Part shown: positions 24,172 through 35,226 of the stretch, in pieces
Position numbering within the stretch: position 1 is the first letter of the stretch
Layout: each line of letters begins with the position of its first letter
Source of the DNA: Aralia elata
Lineage: Eukaryota > Streptophyta > Magnoliopsida > Apiales > Araliaceae
Assembly (NCBI GenBank): GCA_034770075.1
Contig: CM068379.1
Location: 12,960,922-13,024,921, forward strand
Direction: 5' to 3'
Length of the DNA: 64,000 bases
Notes under the pieces: model-generated
Databases searched by the model: none
Seen by the model: the letters and a program-made list of their open reading frames with translations, nothing else
Told to the model about the DNA's origin: nothing
Translations under genes and position numbers: made by a program

Positions 24172-27100
24172 TGTATTATGATGTATGAAAAGCAGATATT
24201 TCCACTTAAACGAGAAAAGAGTGACGCAAAGCAATGAAAATTTCCACGTATGTTGACCAAGTACATTTGTTATTTCAAGGAATAAGGAACAATTCTTGAG
24301 GAGATGAGCATTTTAAAAAATCAAAGCTGGGGTGTAGTTGAACAAGTAATACCCTGAAAATTGGGTTCAGATATACATACATGCTCACCAAAATTATATG
24401 TTCTGCTGCACACATTCTGGAGCGAATAAAATTGCCGTCCTCTATGATTCTCTTTCAATCTCAACCAATCATCCCCAATAAGTAAATATATTGTTAATGA
24501 ATTTGCTTAAGATGGATCAGATAAAACAAATATAAATATCTGAAAGGTAAAAATGAATTAATAAATTAAATACAATAGTTAACAAGGATATGCCTTCGGC
24601 CACTTTGGAGATAGTTCATTCCACGTAGATATAGAGAGCATCCCATCCAAGGCCAGGAAAAAAAATCTGAGCGGTAAAGTGCATCTGCATAGTATTTATT
24701 TAGCATAATCAGAGAGACAGTTTTCATGAAAGTTTTGAGGAATCAAAACTATTGATAACCTTCCAAACAGGATTAATATAAACAGCAGATTTTATTAATA
24801 TTCAAAGAATAAAGGAGTATAGAACTCAGATCAGACTTTTAAAGCATCCCCAAAAATGGTAACTGGATGGGACAGGCATATTATGTCAGAGGGCAAGGCT
24901 ATAGGAGATTTTCAGTTATGATCTCCTCAAGGGAACAGAGACAGGATCAATATTTTTGAGAATATGAAGGAGTCTCAAATGGCTGTTTTATTTAATGGCT
25001 GCTAGTGAGGGTTAATATAGCATCAATTGAAAGTGGCAAAAAACGGAGTGCCGGAAGACTAAAAGGATCAAGTCAATTAAATGCGCCTTACTTTGTCCAA
25101 GAAAAAAAAAGAAATTTGACAAGAAAGCTCAATACCAATAAAAAGGTATGCATTGTGAGAGGTTAGAGTGGCTCCCCAACAAAAGCAGGCAAACCAAGTG
25201 AAACCGTGCCTAAACAAGGTACCTAAAAATAACAATAGGAGATATGGAATCATGTAAAAAATGCTACAAAGGGTGAACTATAGGAGCACGATGGACTTAT
25301 TGAGAAGGTGGCCCCAAATACAATGTTGACCAGTTCGACCAAAATCGAGACGGACCACTTGTTGAGGTAAAGTGAAAAAAATTGCAAATTTAGGTCATTC
25401 AAAAAACCAATTAAAAATTTGGATCTTATAAACCAATCGCCCAAACTAAAGTCCTTTGGTTAATGAACAGACAAATCTGGGGAACTCTTTTGCAAAACTT
25501 GAATATTGCAAAAATCATTATCCAAAAATGAATTTATCCTATCATTTCATATTCACCAAATAATGTAATCTAATGGCGCTTTGTAAGGAGCACTGGAGGG
25601 AATAGTCCAACAAATAGAGCTTAATAAGTAATTGGAAACAATTAAATTTTAAACGACTGTCATTATGCAAGTTTTTTGCTGTTAGCTTAATTTGGTTCAA
25701 TATAATAAAATTGCACGGTAAACATGATTGAAGAAACTATCAAGGGTCATGCAACGAAACTGCTTTGTCCATTGTCGTTCCAACGAGGAAATAGCTAAAA
25801 TGGATCTGTCCCATGGTTTCGACCACAACAAAGTTGCTTAACCACATTTAGAGTTCTGTCCAACTGTTGGTATTAAACTTCCAAGTAATGAAATGTTTGG
25901 CTAAACATGTTGCTTGAATAATTGAAAATTTCACAAACAAGGCTTACTTATCACTATCAAGGAGTGCAGCTCCAGCTTCAAAAATAGTCAAAAAAATCAG
26001 GAGCGATTTCCATAATCATCCTGCATTTTCATTGCACAACATTTTTCCAGCAAATTGTTAGAGTGATAAAGGAGGAGAGATGAGAGTGAAAATCATTCAA
26101 AAAAGTTGTGCCTTTCAAGTATGATAACCCGGCTAAAGTTGTGCTCGTTAAAACAGTTGATCCATATGCACCACATTGTAATGACCTAGAAAAGAAAGAT
26201 ATAGTGGATTTTAACTGGTGACAGTTTTTGCCCCCCAAAGAAAAACTTTATTCTAGGAATTAGAATGTTAAAAGAAGAGAACTAGGAGTTCAGAGTGGTA
26301 AGGGGGGAGCAATCCTTATCGTGCAATCTTGTAGTATGCAATAATTCTCTCCATGGAATGCTCAGTATGCCACAGGTTCATAATCCAAAGTTGCTGCAAT
26401 GAATATGCATATATTGATATTCTAATATATCTAAAAAATTTTTTGAATAAGCACTTCAGTTCGAGCTAATACAGTGAAAAAGAAATTTCTCACATCTCTA
26501 ACCAACCAATAAGCATATCGAAAAACATTCAAACACCTTTTGCCATGTTCTTTGATAATCAAGATACCTTTTAACATAAACACGCCATTTACAAAAGGTC
26601 TAAATATCAGAAATCTTTGTTTTGCCCAAATGTATACTCAAGTGATAGTTACTAAATTTGATGTAACAATGATATATATATCAAGTTTTTTCTTTCCTTA
26701 ATTCAATATTATATGTCAAGTTTTGTTTTCAGGTGTCTCCTTGAAGCATTTGGCAAGGAAGAAAATAGTTGGGCCTCTGGAGACAAGAAATTCGTCTAAA
26801 TGAAATCTAGGGTTTCTTTTCTGTACACTTTCATAGTTCTTAGACTGAGGAATCTTTGTCAGATGAAAGGCTCTTTTCTTTCTTCTTCCTTCAAGTCTAT
26901 TTTAGGAAAGATTTTGGGTTGGGTACAGTTAAGTTGAATTTTACACTATATCAACTATCCCAGATAATCACCCCTGTTAAGGTAATTTAAAATAATATTC
27001 TAATGTTTTATAATCTCAATCAAAGATAATTGCAGGTGAAGATACAGGAAATTTACACCATAGAACTAGCAGCTAATGAGAGAAACTTGTTTATTCTATG

Positions 27101-30100
27101 CTTAAAGGAATAGTGGCACCTCCAGATACAACTAGTCCATCATACCTCTTAAACAGGATTTGATGAGTAAATTATTGCAAAGAACGAGAGTAAAGCAGCA
27201 CTTGAAAATCCAAGCAAATGTAATGGCTGAGTTGAACAAACAAAAAAGGCCAATACCACAATTCATCATTATCAGCACAGGTTTACATACCTGCATGTAC
27301 GTTAGCTGATCATAACTTCATAGCCTTCTTTCTAACATCAAATTGGGATCCATCACTTTATCGAGAAGGAAAAGGAAGGCAACCAAAATTTAGTTGCCAT
27401 CAACCTCACGGGTCTACAATGTTATAAATATCGTCTAGGACAGAGGAGAACAACACTAAACTTAGATGAGTACCTGGGATAACAAAAAAAGCGGATAACT
27501 TTTGATTGCAATCAAATTTTTTGGTATACTGGAAAAGTTGAATGTATCGTGAAGGCAAGTGAGTCAGCCGAATTTATAAACATTAACAAAAAGCAATAAT
27601 ACTAGGAACTGCCAAAAGACATTTACTTTAGGGATAGATTTAATAGTTCCTTTTCTAAATAATCAGCACGATTACAAGCCATAACCACAACTGACTGCCC
27701 AACTGGCACCTAATAAATAAAGTTGACCCATTGAATGATTAAAAATGACAGCGGCAGAAGCACGGAATAATGGGATATAATAACATTATTATACAAGTAT
27801 TCATAAATACTCTCTTATAATCATCTCAACCTTGCTACTTCACCCCAATCATCTTTCTAAGCCCCTTTCCCTGGCAACACAAAAAAAATAACTATCACAA
27901 ACTTCACATGCATGCGGTCATTTAAATCATTTATATAAAGTATAAAACACTGTATGTTGGGAGTAGGATGATACTGTGTGTGGTTTGATAGAGAGACAAG
28001 TCATAAAGAGGTGTCAAGCACAGAAGTCCTAGAAGTTCCGTACATACAAAAGACAGCAGCAATTCTAACAGATATTGGAGCTATCAAAGAAACGCAAATT
28101 TAAAGTTTCCCGGCCTCCTCCTAGGCGAACTCAGTCAATAAAGATTAATAAAGTCCAAAAAGAATTCCTAAGAAAAGTACTACAAATAGTGAATCTACAA
28201 TTAATGGCGAAGGAATGGTATAGTGAAGGCTTTTTTTAGCTCTATAATGCTAGATTAATGATTTTGTTTTGACTTTATAAGATTGTTTTTTTTTTTTGGT
28301 AATTTTTCATGTATAATTAAGTAATATTTACATAGAAGTATATGCCTTACTTATCAACGAAAAAGGATATATACAAATATATAATAATTAATTAAGACCA
28401 CCACTTTTAGAACATCTTGGAACGTAAACAATATTGATTTAAAAAGTGAGGAAAATCATCTGGTAGGATTTTTTGCCATAGATTTTTGAGATGTGTCTAA
28501 CAACCATCTATTTATTTTTATCTTCTAAAAGACAACATACATCTGAATCCCTCCCACAGTGTGGAGGGTGGAACACTGATTGATGCATGCAAGTATACCA
28601 AACAAAAAAGAGCAGCACAGACATTTAGAAATCTGAAGGAATATAGGATTCCTAGCCTTCTCATTTTGTATTTTACCATCCTGTAGCAACTTGATGATGG
28701 TCAAGACCCCCTTCCTCCTCTAGAAGACCCCATTTACCTTTCCCTTCAACTTAGACAAGTAATTTTATTACAAGACAATAAAACGGAGTTCAGGGGAGGA
28801 GCTACACATATAGAGTGGACTGCTGGAGGACCATTGTCCCTCCAACATTTTTTCAAGCCTTTACTTTTCATAGTAAATTTTCAAAATGATAACCCCCAAT
28901 TTTAAAAATCTGATACCTCTTAGTCATAATTTAGTCAAAACAAATACCAAGTAACTTTTTAAATATCAGGCACAAAAATAATAAACCTACATTTTCACAA
29001 AAAAAAATGCATAATTTTAAATTTATGTTTAATTGCCAGAAAATTGTTGAGGGTTCCCACCCATATTTAAAAAGTCTGGCTCTCTCAAACTTTTGGATCA
29101 AAGAAAATAAACATAGAGATACCAGTTAATACTTGGGAAGGAGCTGTTTTTATCCAACCATAAAATATTTAAGTTCACTGATCTTATATAGAATTTAACA
29201 TGTTCCTATTACCTCTAAACAGGAAGGGGATGTAGATTGTACAATAGTCAATGCATAGAAAAGCACTAACAGTAGAAAGTTATAATTGTAGTTAATAGGA
29301 ATAAATTCCAACAAACACAGCCGAAACGGACATATTTGAACTCAAGAGGAAATGCTGGCAATATCACTTGGCCTCCTGGGACCATTAAGATTTCATTTCA
29401 TAAGACTTCTTTGGAATTAAGAACTTTAAAATGCACCCCATGGAGTACTAATCCATTTATCAATCCATCACAAACCTATGTTCAACCCATCACATTCACA
29501 AGGAAACTAAATTACTAAAATGTAAACCATCACACTCTAAAGTTTTTTGGACAACTGAAAATAGATTACAAAATAAAAGTAAAAGGGAAATAGAAAAAGA
29601 AGTAAGAATGATCATGTACTAATAGATTACATATAAAAGTAAAAAGGAGATGAGAGAAGGAAGTAAGAATGATCATGTAACTACAATCACTTTTGCTATA
29701 AGTGGCTAACTGTTCCAGTACAACAAACTAAGGTGGGTTGGCTCACTTTTTTCCAAACCAGAGTTCTTCTGGCTTCACAAACAACACATTCATTTCATCG
29801 GGGGGGAAAAGGCGACAAGGATAATATCCCCTAATTATATGATTGACCTTTTAGGATGTTTTAATAGGTCCAAGAAAACATTTTCAATCTTAACCTAAAA
29901 TTCCACTTTCTCTCCTACAAATTTTACTAAAATAGCCCAAAACATTCTTGGCAGTCAGTTACTTGTGTGGAGCTTTAATCTGAAAAGATATACAACATTT
30001 GAGAAGATGTACACAAGTAAAATGCAGCACTGAAGCACATGAAAGCTTTTTACAACTATAGAAAGTAACAGTTACTAGAAGGTATTTCCACTATATGAAC

Positions 30101-32013
30101 ATCCCTTACCAAATACACATTCAAAGATAGGACTGACTTGTTAAATTAAAAATATCTCAAAAAAAAAAAACATATGGTTCAAGGATACACCTATGGAAAA
30201 GTTAGCATTTTTCAGCTGTAGGACTTTACTTTCATAGATCCTGAAACAACGAGCCCTCAATTGTCTGCCACTTCTCGTCCTGACGTTTTACTTTTCTTCT
30301 GAAAATAACAAGACCTTAGTTGTGAATGGCAGATATTAACTACTTATTTTCACTAAGAAATGAAAGCAACATTTAATATATAAAATTAAAAAATAACTGA
30401 ATGCTAATGTGGTTTTGGGTCAGCAACAGGATGTCAATTTTAGGAGAAAAATGACAAAGTGGGAAGCAAATTTGTAAAACAAAGAAATGAAATTTTTCTC
30501 CAAAAATTCAGCGAAAATGAGCTTAAAAGATGCTTTTTAGTTTTACTCTAATATTTTTTAATAAAATAAAATAATTCTATTTAGAGGCTACAAGAAAGGT
30601 GGCGAACCCGAGCCACAAGAACGTGCAGTAACAAAAGCATAAGAGAAAAAGAAAGGCACACTACGCCCCAGATACAAAACCACATCTTTGTAAAAAAACT
30701 CCAAAAGATACCAACACTAAGGTGTCCCGATATGGGCAGACTCTCCCACAAAAAATTTACCAAAATGCATCAATAGAAACCAAGACAGGAACACCTAAAT
30801 TACGCCAAAGCAAAGGTGAGGTTTAGGAAAAGAAAATGGACATGGGACAACGGCCGTCATCTCTCCCTTCACAACGGCAACCTTATTTTGTTCCTTCCAC
30901 CATTGTCCACTAAACATTTGTGAGGCACTAAATCTCACTGCCTAACCCTGCGCCTATGAAGCAAATAACTTCTCGGTTATTCGACGTATCCATATTATAT
31001 GCGTGTCAAGCACCGAACACTCCTGCGGATACTTTATGAATACGTATCACCTACCTCTAGCTATGCACTTTTTAGAACACTACTTCAAAACAGATTTGAT
31101 TGAGAAATACACGAACCTTGTTAGGGTAACCAATTTGTCCCTTGTTGCACGCTTATTTGAATCAATTAGTTACCGCATCAATGAACTTGTACAATGATTT
31201 TCTTCTGCTTCCAATCCTGTTTATAGCCAATGTGCGACTATATGATAAGTACTGCATAAAAAGGCTATAATCTACTAAACGGTAACAAAGTTTGAAGACA
31301 AATATAAAACCCATAAACTTACAAGCTCTTATGCAAAATAATTAAGTTTATGTTTTGCAGATAAATTATAAAACCTCCCACCTTCCTCCTTAACTTTTAA
31401 ATCTACTATAAAAATCCATTAAAAGAACAGCACATCAACTTAATTCAACTCATAACAATGCCCTTATTTATCCCCACCCTAGTTGGGGTAAACTGCAAAT
31501 GAAACGGCATGAAAAAGGTTGGAAAGACCCATAAAGCAATAAATAAATAAAGAGAAAAAGAAGAAAAAAAATAATAACAATAATAAACAAAATGATTAAA
31601 ACTGAAAGACATAAGATAAACAAACAAAAACAAACAAAAAGTTACAGTAAGAGGAAAAAAACGGAAATGAAAACAAAAGGAAAAAAGGTGGGGGTAAAAG
31701 GAAAAACACAAAAGGACAATAATACTTCTCTTTATTATCCATCTCAATAAAAAGTGACATATTTTGGACCACAATTAAATCCATTTGGTTACTTAATACC
31801 ATTCCATAAATCATATATATATTTACATTAGTTTTGTCAAATCAATAATTGTAGCAATGATGGCAGATCAAAAAATTTAACTATACATAAATATTGACAT
31901 GAACGACACAAATGAAAAAGGCAAAGACTTATTACCTGTGGCAGCAGCAATTCGATCCGCAATATTCAGCTTTGTGGTTTCCTCCCCCCCCCCCCCCACC
32001 CCCCCCCCCCCCC

Positions 32014-32052
<39 letters not shown>

Positions 32053-33751
32053 TTCTGGGTCAAAAAATGCCGCAATCTGTGGGAGAATAAGTAACAGGAA
32101 GATTAAAGATAATCTCATCCACATTAATTACATGTAAACTCATACAATATATGCATGAATTGTCGATAATAATATAAAAACTATGAGTTCATGCATTGTC
32201 AATTGCACAATTTTGTATGATTTAAGGTCCTTAATGGGCTAATACACAGACATAGCCTGCGATTTCATGCTATGACTTTTTCGAGAAAACGCTGTTCTAG
32301 AAGGAGTGGGCAGAGTAAAACAGATGTTTCGCAGATTAGCGGTGCACAGACCAAGCCGCCTATCCATTCAGGGCGAAGTGCGACCGCGGCATGCACAATA
32401 TGAGATTAGAAGTGGGGGGGGGCCGTGTATAGGGGTCGGGGCCGTGGGAGTACGTGGCAGCTTCGAGAACCGGTAAGGCAACCCCTTTAATTTCAAATTA
32501 CTTTAGTTGGTATAGGGTAATAAATGGTAGTTTTTTACAAAAATAAATAAATACGACCACTACTAACATGAAAATTGTAACATAAGACTGACATTGAACA
32601 ACTTAATCTAAGTCTATCATACTCAATTTTTTCTCCTATATTTTTAATCTCAAGTCCTTCTCTAGTCTTTAAATCAAAATAACCACCTCTTTCATTTCTA
32701 ATTCTCTCGAATCTCATAGAAAGGACCAAAATCCTTAAACTTAAATAAACTCTAACTTTAATTCTTTTTAAATTTATATGTTGTGTTTAATTTACTTTAT
32801 TTTATTGAAATGTGAATCCATTATCCACTTCAAGAAGACCACTTTGTTACTCTTTCAGTTTTACTTTTTATAATTCATATGCTGTGTTAATTTATTTTTC
32901 TTTTGTTCAATTTTTTAACAATTATATTATGTTGTGTTATTTTGAATTTTTAATTGTTTAAATCAATTGGTTAGTAGAGATACTTGAGGACTTTCTGTTA
33001 TTTTTTTTTTATCCACATGGTTTGATTGGGGACAAGTGGTTTTAATTGTTTTATATTCATTTATTTGGCTTGAGAGACTTTTCCTGAGGATTTGTATTTG
33101 ATAGGATTGTTTTTCCGCTCCTTCGAGATTTTTGTTTGATCTTATTATTTTTATTTTTATAAATAAATCTTTTCTTAATAATTATTAAATGTATTATTTT
33201 ACAATAGTTTAAACCTTGCTCCTCTTATCAAAAATTCCTGCATCAGCCACCGCAAGAAGTTTGGAGAGAGGTTTTTGGATTATATGACACAAATGCACAA
33301 AAATTGCAACATTTTTTAGTTTTCATGCAATGGAATACCAGTGTCTAGCAATATTTTGTATCATCTAGATTGGAGTTGAAATGAAACTAAGCATTACAGA
33401 GAATGTAGGACGTTCATCACATCTCTCATTATAGAAAGAAAAGAAGAAGAAAAAAATTAGAAGCATGAAGCATATTTAACAATTGAATCTTTTAATGATA
33501 AATATAATTATAATAAATAAATAAATAGCATGTCCCAAACGCAAACCTTAATTAAAAGACTCCTTTTAGGGAGTAACCCAGAGAATATTGCATAGGAATA
33601 ACGCACGAGGTGATTAGGGCTTGAAGCAATGAAAGAACTAGTAAAATAATGGAGTTTACCTGATGTAGAAGAATGCTAGTGCCGCGACGACGAGTAGGTA
33701 CCGATAATCGCAGCAGCATGATGACGATGATGATGGTGTCCATTTCCCCAT
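23251..33751 (-). CDS. CGL1: N-acetylglucosaminyltransferase I (GnTI), exons 1-17, copy 2, error-ridden
   Basis: This is the same gene as in copy 1 and reaches further 3'. Approximate exons are 33660-33751, 31936-32076, 31117-31216, 30230-30298, 28677-28710, 27627-27719, 27474-27527, 27291-27354, 26321-26393, 26112-26185, 25948-26019, 25742-25805, 24592-24684, 24381-24481, 23679-23742, 23551-23589 and 23251-23428. The last five are seen only here and encode the second half of the catalytic domain: ALYRSDFF and GLGWML, then YWDDWLRLKENHRGRQF, GSSLGQFFKKYLEPIKLN, VDWKSMNLCYLME and DKYVKHFAEI to FGIFEEWK. One-base indels break most exons, exon 1 lacks one base, and exon 2 carries a long C-run. 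These look like sequence errors rather than decay. The C-terminal exons fall in the N gap. The donor after the exon at 23679 is unclear. Confidence 0.88.
24114..24168. repeat. (GT)n(GA)n microsatellite in a GnTI intron
   Basis: A compound dinucleotide repeat of about 7 GT units followed by about 20 GA units, between the exons at 23679-23742 and 24381-24481. Confidence 0.97.
24482..24591 (-). other. U12-type (AT-AC) intron of GnTI
   Basis: This 110-base intron splits codon GC/T within PKAYWDDW. It begins ATATCCTT, the U12 5' splice-site consensus, and ends in AC. TTCATTAAC, one base from the U12 branch-site consensus TTCCTTAAC, lies 11 bases before the 3' end. No GT donor keeps the conserved protein in frame here. 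The exons on both sides match the GnTI family, so the boundaries are well fixed. Splicing would need the minor spliceosome (U11/U12, U4atac/U6atac). Confidence 0.88.
31981..32052. repeat. Poly-C run inside GnTI exon 2, copy 2
   Basis: About 70 bases that are almost all C, with a few A, sit in the middle of a 51-base exon that is clean in copy 1 (5882-5932). Read as protein they would give poly-proline. The run is almost certainly a base-calling or consensus artefact. Confidence 0.9.
32286..32487. other. GC-rich block of unknown origin in intron 1, copy 2
   Basis: About 200 bases of GC-rich, non-repetitive sequence with two G-runs replace the roughly 55 bases around the G-run of copy 1 (6130-6232). 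The composition is unlike anything else in the window. No reading frame or family is recognised. A consensus artefact at a difficult G-run is likely; a small insertion is the alternative. Confidence 0.5.
32286..33250. mobile_element. Decayed transposable element in GnTI intron 1, copy 2
   Basis: Counterpart of the copy-1 element at about 6181-6962. The right three-quarters matches well. The left 200 bases, where copy 1 has its G-run, are replaced by an unrelated GC-rich block. Confidence 0.4.
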
Positions 33752-34357
33752 TACTCTCTTTTCCTTTTTATTCAAGTTTTGGGATAGGGGAAGAAATCAA
33801 GATCAAGATCAAGACGAATATGAACCCGCTAATTGCTAAATTAAACAAAACTTGTTTTGGATGAATTCGCAGAAAAGTGGTTGCTTATTCATGTTTGTAA
33901 TTTGGGACTGCATACAGTGGCTGTGAAAGAGTCCGGTCTGCTCCGGTTGACATTACTCATCAAGTCAACGAGCTCTTGGCAATTATGAACGGGTCGGGTC
34001 ATAACAATCTCTCTTGCGATTTGAGAAGGGGTATATATACAGGGTCCTTTACAATAATATACGGTAATTAAAAAATATTTACAAAAACAAAACATCCATA
34101 AAATAATTATAAAAATAACGCTATTTGTACCAAAATATTTCTTTTTCTCTCTCCTCCTCTCCAGCTTCTTCTCCGATTTGAGGGAAAAAACCTCTCCTCT
34201 CCAACTTCTTGTTTTCCAAAAGATAGCTTCCCTCTCCAACCCGTGACTGGAACCGAAAGATTAATGTCTTCTCCAGCTTCTTCTCCGACTTGAGGGAAAA
34301 ACATCTCCTCTCCAACTCCTCCAAAGCTCTCTGCGTCGGAGCCCGGGTCGCCCATGA

Positions 34358-34784
34358 GGTTGGTTACCTTTGTTTTAAGGTTTGATACCTTTTGTATTAA
34401 GTTTTGGTTACCATTGTATTAAGGGTTGGTTACTTTTTGTATTAAAATTTGGTTACCTCTGTACTAATGTTTCGTTACCTTTCTATTAAGGTTTGGTTAC
34501 CTTTATTTTAAGGGTTGGTTACCTTTGTATTAAGGGTTGGTTACTTTTGTATTAAGGTTTGGTTACCTCTGTAACCAACCTTTAATACAAAGGTAACCAA
34601 ACCTTAATACCAAGGTAATCAAACCTTAATACAAAAGTAACCAAACCTTAATACAAAGGTAACCAACCCTTAATATAAAGGTAACCAAATCTTAATACAA
34701 AGGTAATCAAACAGTAATACAGAGGTACCCAACTTTTAATATAAAAGGTAATCAACCTTTAATACAATGATAACCAAACCTTAA
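34358..34784. repeat. Large inverted array of 22-23-bp repeats, copy 2
   Basis: Same structure as at 8155-8581, centred near 34572, with scattered base differences between the copies. Confidence 0.92.
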
Positions 34785-35057
34785 GAAGAAGAAAGAGGAG
34801 AGAGAATTTACCAGGAGGAGCTTGACTACTGCAGCTAACTCTCCTCTTTGGTTGATGATGAGACCTCCCTTTCTTCCCACCACCACTCCCGCCACCGCCG
34901 CTGCTGTCCTCAGTTTCTCCCTCAAATTCTCCACCTCCACTTCTTTCACCTTCATCTCTCTCTTCAGCTCCTCTACCGCTGCCTCGTAAGGCGCCACCAC
35001 GACGAAGAAGAAGAAGAAATGGAAAAGAAAAAGAAATGGAGAACGCCAAACATTCAT
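34752..35057 (-). pseudogene. Coiled-coil-coding fragment inside the fold-back element, copy 2
   Basis: Same fragment as in copy 1, with identical coiled-coil residues and a slightly longer run of GAA-type codons before it. Confidence 0.4.
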
Positions 35058-35226
35058 TGAAGAAGAAGAAGAAATGGAAAGAGGAGAGAGAATACTTTTA
35101 TAAATAAAAATGAAAAAGTGTAATACTTTTGTAATTATTTTATAGATGTATGATTTTTGTAATTATTTTCAAAAATGTACTAATATATGTAATTACTACT
35201 ATATATATTTGTTCGTGTATATGCCC

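Larger units (their letters stand above)
34028..35226. mobile_element. Fold-back / terminal-inverted-repeat element upstream of GnTI, copy 2
   Basis: Same element and same position as in copy 1, with the same ends. It is about 100 bp shorter, mainly because part of the CT-rich left arm (7842-7965 in copy 1) is absent. The coiled-coil fragment has a slightly longer GAA-rich stretch. Confidence 0.7.

Noticed and set aside
24075..24266. Frame with long Leu-Ser repeats
   Set aside because: Translation of the GA microsatellite.
31899..32094. Poly-proline frames
   Set aside because: They come from the C-run in GnTI exon 2 of copy 2, an artefact.
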